Of a DNA stretch of 64,000 nucleotides, positions 18,916-29,091 are shown piece after piece. Below the pieces are notes generated by a model, which saw nothing but the letters and a program-made list of their open reading frames with translations, made no database searches and was not told the origin of the DNA. The DNA lies in NCBI GenBank assembly GCA_905221605.1, contig CAJNDS010002524.1, forward strand, positions 440,249-504,248, read 5' to 3'. The stretch comes from Symbiodinium natans. Taxonomy: Eukaryota > Sar > Dinophyceae > Suessiales > Symbiodiniaceae. The translations under genes and the position numbers were made by a program. Every line of letters begins with the position of its first letter. The first letter of the stretch is position 1.

Positions 18916-19047
18916 TACTTGGAGGTTCGTGGGTACTTCTAACCCCCAGTAGAAGTCTACTTATAACCTACTTAGAGGACTTAGGGGACTTAGGGGGCTT
19001 CTGAGTTCGGTCAGAATTGGGGAAAAAGTACCCTGAACCTCCAAGTA
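18916..19047. mobile_element. MITE-like element, family TACTTGGAGGTTC (copy C)
   Basis: 132 bp; ends TACTTGGAGGTTCGTGGGTA and CCCTGAACCTCCAAGTA; interior conserved with copies A and B. Confidence 0.8.
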
Positions 19048-19120
19048 GCCCTAAACCCTAAACCCTGAATCCTAAACCCCAAACCTAAAGAGTTTCGGGA
19101 CCCCACCGGGCTGCAGTGAG

Positions 19121-19187
19121 GCCACGTCGATGGCCACGCAGAAGTCGCTGGCTCAAGCGCGGGCGCTCATAGGCACCGCCGCGCAGG
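19121..19187 (+). CDS. helical gene, candidate exon 3
   Basis: Follows CTGCAGTGAG; reads ATSMATQKSLAQARALIGTA then AQ; donor CAGG|GTTTAG is formed by the first telomeric unit of the intron. Phase-0 start matches exon 2; ends phase 1. Confidence 0.45.
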
Positions 19188-19296
19188 GTTTAGGGTTTGG
19201 GGTTTGGGGTTTAGGGTTTAGGGCCTAGGGTTTAGGGCTACTTGGTTTAGGGTTTAGGGTTTAGGGTTTAGGGTAATTAGTTATATGGGCCATTAA

Positions 19297-19396
19297 CATG
19301 GTCCCTTACCTCCTTTAAAGGGTTCTGAAGTATGAGCCCTTGGATTGTATAGGGTATATAAGTGGTATGTCAGGGGTCCTCTTCTAAGGGCCCATG
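19297..19396. mobile_element. MITE-like element, family CATGGTCCCTT (copy 2)
   Basis: CATGGTCCCTT at the left, AAGGGCCCATG at the right, with the shared interior GGGTTCTGAAGTATG. Confidence 0.65.
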
Positions 19397-20140
19397 CTAA
19401 GAAAAATGTAACTCTTCTAAGACAAGCTGCCTCGACGCCGCATACCTGACTTTGTGTCAGTTCGCGGCTGGAGCCGTTGGGTACTTGTCTATACGACCTG
19501 CAGCCCCAAAAACCGACATTTTTAGGCGTAGTTATTCGAACCTGTTTTCGATTTCCCGCCCCAAAAGAAAGCTCGGTTTGTTGGCTCCCGTGGCTTTGGT
19601 GGCGGTAGTTGCAACGTAGCGCTGCGCCCTTGGTAGAAGGTTTCGGATACAGGGTATAGGGGTTCTAGGGCAAGGTTTAACAAAAATCGCAGTCTGGAGT
19701 AATTTCGCCTTGTGCTGGAAGGTTCGCTTTTTGATGCCCTCCTGAGCCTGTAGTCTAACTACTATACTCGGGGCCCTTCAAGAGACCAGAACTGGCTTAG
19801 AGTTGAGGTTTGGGGTTTTGGGCTTAAGTCAATCCCGACATACCTCCGGCAGTCAGGGCGTTCTGCTGTTATTCATGCTGCAGGGCTTTCCCATGTTGCC
19901 TGGCAGGCGGCTACATGAACTTCGCCAAGGAGCCTCGAAACCCCGAGCCCTGCAAACCCTAAGCCCGATGAGCCCTATAAGCCCCTATAAACCCCAAACC
20001 CGAAACCCTAAACCCCATAAACCCCATACCCTAGGCCCTAAGCCCTATCAACCCCAAAACCCTAAACCTTAAACCCTATAAACCCCAAACCTCAAGCCCA
20101 ATAAACCCCAAACGCCAGCCTTTGTATGCTTGTGTGGCAG
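19397..20140. other. no firm gene; one weak exon candidate
   Basis: A CTGCAG acceptor at 19882 followed by GFPMLPGRRLHELRQ and a GA at about 19928 could be an exon, but it does not fit the phase of the neighbouring chain. Degenerate CCCTAAA-like sequence occupies 19935-20110. Confidence 0.3.
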
Positions 20141-20196
20141 ATCGGGGCCCATTGCTAGGACCCAAGACCGGTATGAAGAGCGGGATCAGCATCTGA
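20141..20196 (+). CDS. helical gene, candidate terminal exon
   Basis: Acceptor ATGCTTGTGTGGCAG; two bases complete the previous phase 1, then RGPLLGPKTGMKSGISI and TGA. A competing frame (TQDRYEERDQHLMHAR from 20160, ending at CTAG|GTTCCC) looks equally protein-like but does not match the phase of exon 3. Confidence 0.35.
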
Positions 20197-20252
20197 TGCA
20201 CGCTAGGTTCCCCTGCAAGCTAGGAGGAGTTGATATTCTTCATGTTTTATGT

Positions 20253-20382
20253 TTCTTTGTCATAGTGGGGTAACATTTTACATTTTTAGGCGTACTTAAA
20301 CTCAATAAGGAATAAGATTTTCAATGTTTCTTACTACCCCCAACTATGAACCAGGTTTCTTTGGCTGGAGAGGGAGGAGGAA
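20253..20382 (+). repeat. dispersed repeat of about 125 bp (copy 2)
   Basis: Matches 16967-17093 with scattered substitutions. Confidence 0.8.
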
Positions 20383-20544
20383 CGTGGTGGTTTAGTTGGA
20401 AAATAAAGGGATCTTATCTCTTATCCCTGCCCTCAAGCGTTGGGCGCTCCTAGTTACTTGGACCAGTCGTGTCATTCCGGGTTAAGGGACCAGACCCTAG
20501 CCTCCCTGCACCCCAATTCTAATTCTAATTAATACTACATGAAG

Positions 20545-20622
20545 GTTTCGGGTTTAGGGTTTGGGGTTTAGGGTTTAGGGTTTAGGGTTTAGGGTTTAGG
20601 GTTTAGGGTTTAGGGTTTAGGC
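20545..20622 (+). repeat. interstitial telomeric array
   Basis: About ten TTTAGGG units, then a C-rich patch. 20623-20839 has no gene. Confidence 0.95.
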
Positions 20623-20839
20623 TCCAACCCCCACCTCCCCCCCCACCCCAGCACCCTAGATGGCATCCCCCCGCCCATGAAAGTATCCGTAGCTCCCAAC
20701 ACACACCCTATCTCCCCCTTTGGAATTATTTTGTTATTTATGAAGCATGTTGTTTTTATTAAGGTTCTAATTAAAAGTATATTATTGTCATTCTTATTAA
20801 GGTTCTAAGGTGAGTATAGCACACTCTGGCTGCGAACAG

Positions 20840-20887
20840 GACACGGCGCAAGCCTTCCTGACAAGGTCGGTGAATGCCGGCGAGGAG
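20840..20887 (+). CDS. candidate internal exon
   Basis: Acceptor GGCTGCGAACAG, exactly 16 codons DTAQAFLTRSVNAGEE, donor GAG|GTCCAA, phase 0 at both ends. Next candidate in phase is 21144. Confidence 0.4.
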
Positions 20888-21143
20888 GTCCAACACAGTT
20901 TAGGGTTTAGGGTTTAGGGTTTAGGGTTTAGAGTTGATTGTGGAATTGGTCTCAGAGTTCTCTGGGGGCCCGAATGTCTATAAAGCCCTAAACTGCGCGT
21001 GGAATTTTGATCTAATATGAGCGACTGAAGCCTGCCGGTTGCACTCTACCCTCTCGCTTTGCCGGGCTTACCTGGTTTTTATCTATGTCCCAGAGACAAT
21101 AAACCGAAAGTTAGTTGCAAGCGGAAGGGGTGCAAGTTTACAG

Positions 21144-21197
21144 GCAGCCTCTGATCTGGCCACCGTGACAAGAAGGGTCGAAGCATCGGTTGTGTAG
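21144..21197 (+). CDS. candidate exon, internal or terminal
   Basis: Acceptor CAAGTTTACAG, frame AASDLATVTRRVEASVV then TAG. It could instead leave at GCATCG|GTTGTG (21188) in phase 0 and continue to 21783. Phase fits the exon at 20840. Confidence 0.4.
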   Translation, partial: AASDLATVTRRVEASVV

Positions 21198-21782
21198 GGT
21201 TTTGGGTTTTAGGGTTCATGGTTTAGGGTTTAGGATTTAGGTTTTTGTTTCGTACCTGTCTTGGCCTTCGAACCGGTAGATCCGTAGATGAGCCACCCCA
21301 TCTCTGTCCCGCGCCAACCCTCGACCATCGACCTGGCGCGATGCTAACACCGCGCCAACTATCGTCTTGTGTTTTATTCAGGGTTGCGATGTGAAAGGAT
21401 AAGTCATATAAAGATTAACCCAGACACAGCGCGACCCAAGCCCCTGAACACCTGGCCCATCCCTACAGAAAAGCCAACCCATGACTCAGCGACCCGCGAA
21501 GCCCTGAACCTTAAACCGAAGCCCTTTGAACCCAAGACTCGCCCCCAGACCCTAGGGTTTAGGGTTTAGGGTTTAGGGTTTAGGGTTTTAGATGCTGTTC
21601 ACCCCAGAAGCTTAAGGCCTCAAACCCCCCTCAAAATCCCCAAAGCCCTGGGCCCCTAAACCCTACACCCAAAGCCCTAAATCCTGAACCCTAAACCCTG
21701 AACCCTGAACCCTAAACCCTAAACCCTAAACCCTAAACCCTAAACTCTAAGCCCTGACCCTAAAGCCCAAACCTTGCCGCAG

Positions 21783-21834
21783 GCGCACGTAGCCTTGGCC
21801 TTCCTAGGCGGGCCGAGTTGTCGAGATTCTTTCG
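21783..21834 (+). CDS. candidate internal exon, weak M16-peptidase-like resemblance
   Basis: Acceptor ACCTTGCCGCAG, frame AHVALAFLGGPSCRDSF, donor TTCG|GTTTAG. AHVALAF recalls a strand in M16-family proteins such as mitochondrial processing peptidase, but 17 residues cannot establish this. Confidence 0.3.
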
Positions 21835-22186
21835 GTTTAGGGGTTTTCGGGTTTTGGGGTTTTGTGTTTAGGGTTTAGGGCTTTAGGGGCTTCGTGTTTT
21901 TTTAGGTGTAGGGTTTATTCATGGGCTTTCGGGTTCAGTGTTTAGGGTTTAGGGCTTTAGGGGTTTCGCGTTTGGGATTTAGGGCTTAGTTATTAGGGGA
22001 TGCGTGCTTTAGGGGTTTAGGGTTTGGGGCCTTTTGCGTTTTAGGGCTTCAGGGTTTTAGGGTTTGGGGCTTAGGGCTTGGGTTTTAGGTTGGTTCAGAA
22101 CTCGATGGGATTAGGGTTTAGGGTTTATGTTGTTGGGTGTATGTTTCACAGGGTTTAGGGTTTAGGGTTTAGGGTTTAGGGTTGGA
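21835..22186. repeat. degenerate telomere-derived sequence
   Basis: Diverged GGGTTTAGGG-like sequence, with a purer array at 22150-22182. No exon supported. At 22187-22270 a frame containing NAHFEEIFRTLAAFW is open and may be exonic, but it lacks a clear acceptor. Confidence 0.6.
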
Positions 22187-22271
22187 GGCGTTGGGCCTGG
22201 GTGAATGCCCACTTCGAGGAGATTTTCCGAACCCTTGCTGCCTTCTGGTGTTTTTGCGAGCCAGATCCCTC

Positions 22272-22394
22272 TACTTGGAGGTTCATGGGTAGTTATAAGT
22301 GGGTTACAAGTAAGGTAACCATATTTTTTCCTGGCTATAACCCTACTTGGGGTTCTTCTAACCCTGCTTTTCGCTGCCCATGAACCTTCAAGTA
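22272..22394. mobile_element. MITE-like element, family TACTTGGAGGTTC (copy D, diverged)
   Basis: TACTTGGAGGTTCATGGGTA at the left, CCATGAACCTTCAAGTA at the right; 123 bp; interior differs from copies A-C. Confidence 0.7.
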
Positions 22395-22602
22395 TCGCCG
22401 TTTGCTGCAGGCGAGCCCTGTTCTCGACTGTAGACCCCACAAGCCCTGCAAACCCTGTAGACCTGAGCCCAAGACCGTACGAAGCCTGCAACCCCCATAA
22501 ATCCCCCACAAAACCCCACAAGAAGCCCTGCTCCAAACCCTAAACCCTAAACCCTAACCCCTAAACCCCCAAAGAGACTGCTCGGGGAAGTCCCAGCAGC
22601 AG

Positions 22603-22632
22603 GATTTTGAAAGCCTTGAGCAAAGACTTCCG
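22603..22632 (+). CDS. candidate micro-exon
   Basis: Acceptor CCCAGCAGCAG, DFESLEQRLP, donor CCG|GTGGGT. Ten codons in phase 0 at both ends. Confidence 0.25.
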
Positions 22633-22789
22633 GTGGGTTAAGAGGCCCTGCACCCCACACCCTCAATACATGTGCAACCGCAAACGACCACAAATAAAGC
22701 GGGAAAATCGAAAAACCTGGTTTTCCGTGAGGTTCCACAGAAAAAAAGGGTCTTGCGCCCGTATTTTGCAAGCAGCCACCTGGCGGCCG

Positions 22790-22856
22790 TAAACAGGCGT
22801 AAAATAACCGTAAAAAAGCACAAAATAACCGTAAAAATGCGAAAAATGACCGTACT
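22790..22856 (+). repeat. CGTAAAA short tandem repeat
   Basis: Four units of about 16-18 bp built on ATAACCGTAAAAA within an A-rich stretch. A TA microsatellite follows at 22960-22990. Confidence 0.75.
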
Positions 22857-23038
22857 TTTTGTGAGCATTTCCAGGTGCGATCGTTTTTTGCTGCTGCCCC
22901 AAGAAAACCTAGTTATTTTGGCACGGCCGGAAATTAAGCGGTCAAGAGGGTAGCAGGTACATATATATATATATATATACATATATACATGTATGAGAGA
23001 GCAACCTTTCGGGTCTATTTAGCTCCTTCCTTTGTTTT

Positions 23039-25955
23039 AATAAGTGAAATTAAATTAAATTATTTAAATTATTTAAATTATTTAATTGACTCCCATTAAA
23101 TAATTGAGAAAAAATAAATAATTTAAATAAGCAAAATTATTTAAATTATTTAATTTATTTAATTGCCTCCCATTAAATAATTTAAATAATTTAAATAAGC
23201 AAAATTATTTAAATTATTTAATTTATTTAATTGACCCCTATTAAATAATTTAAATAATTTAAATAATTTAAATAAATTAAATAAATTTAATTCCGGTAAC
23301 TTTCCAGGCCAACCAGCAAAACAATTAAATAATTTAAATCCGACAGCTCAATTAAATAATTTAATTAAACTGCGGGATTTAAATTTTTTTAATTTTTTTT
23401 TCTGGCTGGTCTGGAAAGTTTCCTGAATTAAATTTATTTAAATTATTTAATTTATTTAAATTATTTAAATTATTTAATTGACCCCTGTTAAATAATTTAA
23501 ATAATTAAAATAATTTAAATAAGCAAAAATTATTTAAATTATTTAATTGACTCCCATTAAATAATTTAAATAATTAAAATAATTTAAATAAGCAAAATTA
23601 TTTAAATTATTTAATTTATTTAATTGCCTCCCATTAAATAATTTAAATAATTTAAATAATTTAAATAAGCAAAATTATATAAATTATTTAATTTATTTAA
23701 TTCACCCCTATTAAATAATTTAAATAATTTAAATAATTTAAATAAATTTAATTCCGGTAACTTTCCAGGCCAACCAGCAAAACAATTAAATAATTTAAAT
23801 TCGACAGCTCAATTAAATAATTTAATTAAACTGCGGGATTTAAATTATTTAATTGATTTTTTTCTGGCTGGTCTGGAAAGTTTCCTGAATTAAAATTTAT
23901 TTAAATTATTTAATTTATTTAAATTATTTAAATTATTTAATTGATCCCTATTAAATAATTTAAATAATTAAAATAATTTAAATAAGCAAAAATTATTTCA
24001 ATTATTTAAATTATTTAATTGACCCCCATTAAATAATTTAAATAATTAAAATAATTTAAATAAGCAAAATTATTTAAATTATTTAATTTATTTAATTGAC
24101 CCCTATTAAATAATTTAAATAATTTAAATAATTTAAATAATTTAAATAATTTAAATACATTTAATTCCGGGAACTTTCCAGGCCAACCAGCAAAGCAATT
24201 AAATAATTTAAATCCGACAGCTCAATTAAATGATTTAATTAAACTGCGGGATTTAAATTATTTAATTGATATTTTTTTCTGGCTGGTCTGGAAAGTTTCC
24301 TGAATTAAATTTATTTAAATTATTTAATTTATTTAAATTATTTAAATTATTTAATTGACCCCTATTAAATAATTTAAATAATTAAAATAATTTCAATAAG
24401 CAAAAATTATTTAAATTATTTAAATTATTTAATTGCCTCCCATTAAATAATTTAAATAATTAAAATAATTTAAATAAGCAAGATTATTTAAATTATTTAA
24501 TTTATTTAATTGACCCTATTAAATAATTTAAATAATTTAAATAATTTAAATAAGCAAAATTGTTTAAATTATGTAATATATTTAATTGACCCCTATTAAA
24601 TAATTTACATAATTTAAATAATTTAAATAAATTAAATAAATTTAATTCCGGTAACTTTCCAGGCCAACCAGCAAAACAATTAAATAATTTAAATCCGTCA
24701 GCTCAATTAAATAATTTAATTAAACTGTGGGATTTAAATTATTTAATTGTTTTTTTTCTGGCTGGTCTGGAAAGTTTCCTGAATTAAATATATTTAATTT
24801 ATTTAATTTATTTAAATTATTTAAATTATTTAATTGACCCCTATTAAATAATTTAAATAATTAAAATAATTTAAATAAGCAAAAATTATTTAAATTATTT
24901 AAATTATTTAATTGACTCCCTATTAAATAATTTAAATAATTAAAATAATTTAAATAAGCAAAATTATTTAAATTATTTAATTTATTTAATTGCCTCCCAT
25001 TAAATAATTTAAATAATTAAAATAATTTAAATAAGCAAAATTATTTAAATTATTTAATTTATTTAATTCACCCCTAATTTAAATAATTTAAATAATTTAA
25101 ATAATTTAAATAATTTAAATAAATTTAATTCCGGTAACTTTCCAGGCCAACCAGCAAAACAATTAAATAATTTAAATTCGACAGCTCAATTAAATAATTT
25201 AATTAAACTGCGGGATTTAAATTATTTAATTGATTTTTTTCTGGCTGGTCTGGAAAGTTTCCTGAATTAAATTTATTTAAATTATTTAATTTATTAAATT
25301 ATTTAAATTATTTAATTGACTCCCATTAAATAATTTAAATAATTAAAATAATTTAAATAAGCAAAATTATTTAAATTATTTAATTTATTTAATTGCCTCC
25401 CATTAAATAATTTAAATAATTTAAATAATTTAAATAAGCAAAATTATTTAAATTATTTAATTTATTTAATTGACCCCTATTAAATAATTTAAATAATTTA
25501 AATAATTTAAATAATTTAAATAAATTTAATTCCGGGAACTTTCCAGGCCAACCAGCAAAACAATTAAATAATTTAAATCCGACAGCTCAATTAAATGATT
25601 TAATTAAACTGCGGGATTTAAATTATTTAATTGATTTTTTTCTGGCTGGTCTGGAAAGTTTCCTGAATTAAATTTATTTAAATTATTTAATTTATTTAAA
25701 TTATTTAAATTATTTAATTGACCCCTATTAAATAATTTAAATAATTAAAATAATTTAAATAAGCAAAAATTATTTAAATTATTTAAATTATTTAATTGCC
25801 TCCCATTAAATAATTTAAATAATTTAAATAATTTAAATAAGCAAGATTATTTAAATTATTTATTTTATTTAATTGACCCTATTAAATAATTTAAATAATT
25901 TAAATAATTTAAATAATTTAAATAATTTAAATAATTTAAATAAATTTAATTCTGG
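23039..25955. repeat. AT-rich higher-order satellite with a hairpin per unit
   Basis: TTTAAATAA/TTATTTAAA monomers form units of about 400-480 bp. Each unit contains AACTTTCCAGGCCAACCAGC and, about 100 bp on, GCTGGTCTGGAAAGTT, which pair as an inverted repeat. Units begin (CCGG before AACTTTCC) at 23293, 23754, 24167, 24648, 25131 and 25532, with a truncated seventh at 25952. No coding. Confidence 0.95.
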
Positions 25956-25974
25956 GGCCTTTCCAGACCAGTCA

Positions 25975-26440
25975 CCAGACCCCTCTCCCCCTCCCCGCAG
26001 CTACCCCCCCCCCCCCGGCTGAGAACTGGGGCTGGGCCAGGGCCGGAGGGGGTGAGGGCTGGAGCTGGGCGGTGGGCTGGAGAGTGGTGGGGGGGTCGGG
26101 GGGTGGGGGGGTGGGGGGGGTGGAGAGCCAGCTTGGCGCGCGTGGAGGGGGGGGTGTTGGGCTTCTGGGGTGGGCTGGAGGGGCCCCCACCCCCCCCGCC
26201 CTTCCCCTGCCATCCCTTTCCCACTCTTTCAAGGGCTGAGCTGAAGAGCTGGAGCTGGGGTGGGCTGGTCTGGGGCCGGTGGCGCTGGAGAGCGGAGAGG
26301 GGTTGAAGGAGCTGGGCTGGCCGAAGGGTGGAGGGGCTGGAGAGCCAGCTCGGGGTGGAGGGTGGGCCAGGGAGGGTCAAGGGGGCCAAGGCCCTGGCAC
26401 AGGGCTGGGCACCCCCCCCAACCACCACCCCTCTTTCTCT
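25975..26440. repeat. G/C-rich purine-pyrimidine asymmetric low-complexity block
   Basis: Poly-C (26004-26016) and G-rich runs. All ORFs here are Pro- or Gly-rich homopolymer translations. Diverges in length from the second copy at 43886-44370. Confidence 0.85.
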
Positions 26441-26589
26441 CACCCAAAAAGAGTTTAAACAAAAAAAACGTTTTTCTCTTCACCAACCCTCCCCCCTCCC
26501 TCTCCACCATCAAACGCCCTCACCATGCCTACTCCCCCAGCTCACTTTTCACTCCCTCACGTTCTCAACCGCTTCCACACATTAATCAG

Positions 26590-26945
26590 CTGCTTTACCC
26601 TATCATCTTCTTATCATCTTTTATCATATTTTATCATCTCTCATATTATCTCTTTTTATTATCTTCCATCATGTTTAATCATCTTCATATGCTTTTCTTA
26701 TCATCTTCATATCATCTTTTTATCATCCTTTATCATCTTTTTTGTCATCTTTTATCATCTTTTAATCGGGTCAAAATTCGGGATCTCATTTGGAAAGCAT
26801 CCTTATCTGAATCATCTTCTATCGTTATCATCCTTTATCATTTTTTATCATCTTTTTATCACCTTTTATCACCTTTTATCATCTTTTATCATCTTTTATC
26901 ATCTTTATCATCTTTTATCATCTTTTGCCATCTTCATATAATAGT
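26590..26945. repeat. TATCATCTTT minisatellite (copy 1)
   Basis: Roughly 30 units of about 10 bp on the theme TATCATCTTT, interrupted once by a unique 50-bp stretch (26764-26815). The second copy lies at 44530-44880. Confidence 0.9.
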
Positions 26946-27025
26946 CTTATAATCGTTTTGTAGTCTTTTCTATTTTTTCGTAATCTTTAAGATCCTGTGG
27001 TCTCTAGGTAATTAATTTTTTTGGA

Positions 27026-27780
27026 GTGGTTCTAAGTCTTGCTTATCGGGGGGTAAGTGTTCGTAAGTTTCGAGAAGCAAATATATATATATATATTTTT
27101 TTTTTGTGTAACACTGAATTTCAAACCCCCTTAAACCCTTAAAGGCTGCGTATGTGGGGTGGTTCTAAGTCTTGCTTATCGGGAGGTAAGTGTTCGTAAG
27201 TTTCAAGAAGCAAATATATATGTAACACTGAATTACAAACCCCCTTGAACCCTTAAAGGCTGCGTATGTGGGGTGGTTCTAAGTCTTGCTTATCGGGGGG
27301 TAAGTGTTCGTAAGTTTCAAGAAGCAAATATTTTTGCAACACTGAATTTTAAACCCCCTTAAACCCTTAAAGGCTGCGTATGTGGGGTGGTTCTAAGTCT
27401 TGCTTATCGGGAGGTAAGTGTTCGTAAGTTTCAAGAAGCAAATATATATGTAACACTGAATTTCAAACCCCCTTGAACCCTTAAAGGCTGCGTATGTGGG
27501 GTGGTTCTAAGTCTTGCTTATCGGGGGGTAAGTGTTCGTAAGTTTCAAGAAGCAAATATATATGCAACACTGAATTTTAAACCCCCTTAAACCCTTAAAG
27601 GCTGCGTATGTGGGGTGGTTCTAAGTCTTGCTTATCGGGGGGTAAGTGTTCGTAAGTTTTAAGAAGCAAATATATATGTAACACTGAATTTCAAACCCCC
27701 TTGAACCCTTAAAGGCTGCGTATGTGGGGTGGTTCTAAGTCTTGCTTATCGGGGGGTAAGTGTTCGTAAATTTCAAGAAG
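27026..27780 (+). repeat. 114-bp tandem repeat, seven units (copy 1)
   Basis: Unit starts (GTGGTTCTAAGTCTTGCTTA) lie at 27026, 27159, 27273, 27387, 27501, 27615 and 27729: period 114 except for a 133-bp first unit. Even and odd units share subtypes (CTTGAACCC versus CTTAAACCC), implying amplification as dimers. Confidence 0.95.
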
Positions 27781-28049
27781 CTGTGAGGGTTCCAGGTCTT
27801 GCTTGTCGCGGCCAACCCCACTCGGTCCTCAACAGGGGGACTCTCCAGGCTTTCGGCAAGACACCCCCGAAGCCTGAAACCCGAAATTCCCAAAAATCTG
27901 TGCTCATGCCTCCCGGCGCGCGACATACCCCGTTACAAGTGCGTTACATACCCGCGACAGACCAAACACAGTCCATTGCGACATCTGCGTAAGCAACGTG
28001 CGCCCCAAATAGACGCATTATCGTCCTACCCCAATGCGCCCTGAGACCC

Positions 28050-28105
28050 TTTTTAGTGCATGAATATAATATAATATAATATAGTATAATATATATTATA
28101 ATAGA
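28050..28105. repeat. ATAAT microsatellite
   Basis: ATAATATAATATA-type run in the upstream region of the 208-codon gene. The remainder of 27781-28464 has no recognisable gene. Confidence 0.85.
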
Positions 28106-28408
28106 GCATGATACGAACGTGCGCGCGACAGCGGGCTGTAACTAGCCGGGCGTTACAGAGGTCTGTCACAGGTGGGCGCGGGCCGCGACAACCGGGGGTT
28201 TAGGCACACAGCCAAATAATGAATATTTATACGCAGGTGCGTGCGTGGAGTTCGCAGTCACTTATAAGAAGACATTCTGATGAGGTCGCACTGGCTGGCT
28301 TGTGTCCACTTCTGCATTAGCCGCTCTTGTCAGCCGCTGCGCATGGTGTCAGTGTGCACGCGTGCCATGAACAATAGGACTGTCCCTGCGGATAGCATTG
28401 CGTACGAA

Positions 28409-28431
28409 ACCTGCAGCCATTTTCAACAGCC
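28409..28431 (+). promoter_or_regulatory. weak spliced-leader-relic-like motif upstream of the 208-aa gene
   Basis: CCTGCAGCCATTTTCAACAG shares AGCCATTTT and flanking bases with the dinoflagellate spliced leader, 33 bp upstream of the ATG. Dinoflagellate retrogenes can carry such relics. The 9-base core could be chance. Confidence 0.2.
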
Positions 28432-28464
28432 CTCCCGGCCTCACGCTTCATAAGTTGCTCTACC

Positions 28465-29091
28465 ATGCCTGCTCGTAGTGCAGAAGCCAATCGCCTTTTG
28501 CTTCGTGAGATTCGCGCAAAATTCCGCCGTCAGTGTGGTAATCTTCGCGAGACCATCAAGAAGCAAAGCAAGAAGGCTCACAAAACAAAGAATGCGCTAC
28601 GCGTGGTGGAGAGCAAGCTGAAGGAAGCAGATGAAACTCTGTCAGAAGATGTATCATCTTGCGACTCCCTAATTGGGACGAGTAGTGATGAAACTTCTTC
28701 CGACAGCAGTTCAGAAGCCGAAGTGGTTGCACCCGCAGCAGCCGCTGCCAAGGCGAAGATGGCTAAGGAGCCAGCCGAGGCAAAGGCAAACAAGCAGGAG
28801 GTGGCGGGGAAGAAGAAGTCGCCAGCTAAGCCAAAGAAAGAAGACGAGGCCGGCGAAAAGAAGGAGAAGGCAAAGACCAAGTATCCTATCATACCTCCCG
28901 GAGAACACGCCCCCAACCACCGTGGTGCACCCAACGCGGAGGGCCTTTACTATCCTGGCTATCCTCAAGGACATGACCAGCGATGCGAAGGCTGCGAGCA
29001 GTTGCGACGCGGATTCCCGCGAGTATCCAAGAAACATGAAACCCTTAAGGGGTTGGAATGTCCTTGGCGTGTTCGCGCGGCAAAGAAGTGA
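28465..29091 (+). CDS. Lys/Ala-rich basic protein with helical N-terminus (copy 1), 208 aa
   Basis: True ATG start and TGA stop with no intron needed. Residues 1-57 are basic and helical (REIRAKFRRQCGNLRETIKK), probably a coiled coil or nucleic-acid-binding helix. Residues 63-85 are Ser/Asp/Glu-rich. Residues 88-137 are an Ala/Lys/Glu low-complexity linker resembling histone-H1 tails or ribosomal extensions. Residues 138-208 are a more ordered C-terminus with CEGC, a His and a final Cys (CEGC...H...C), a possible zinc-binding set. No family recognised. Identical to the copy at 46392-47018. It lies upstream of the decayed coding region and may be a separate host gene or an accessory protein of the mobile element. 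Confidence 0.6.
   Translation: MPARSAEANRLLLREIRAKFRRQCGNLRETIKKQSKKAHKTKNALRVVESKLKEADETLSEDVSSCDSLIGTSSDETSSDSSSEAEVVAPAAAAAKAKMAKEPAEAKANKQEVAGKKKSPAKPKKEDEAGEKKEKAKTKYPIIPPGEHAPNHRGAPNAEGLYYPGYPQGHDQRCEGCEQLRRGFPRVSKKHETLKGLECPWRVRAAKK

Noticed and set aside
25946-26513. Proline-rich ORFs on the - strand and Gly/Trp-rich ORFs on the +
   Set aside because: Homopolymer-driven frames in C/G-rich low-complexity DNA; length differs between the two copies, unlike real coding.
26525-26952. Ile/His/Leu-rich ORFs
   Set aside because: Translation of the TATCATCTTT minisatellite.
27026-27780. CRISPR-like array
   Set aside because: Head-to-tail 114-bp tandem units without unique spacers, in a eukaryotic context.
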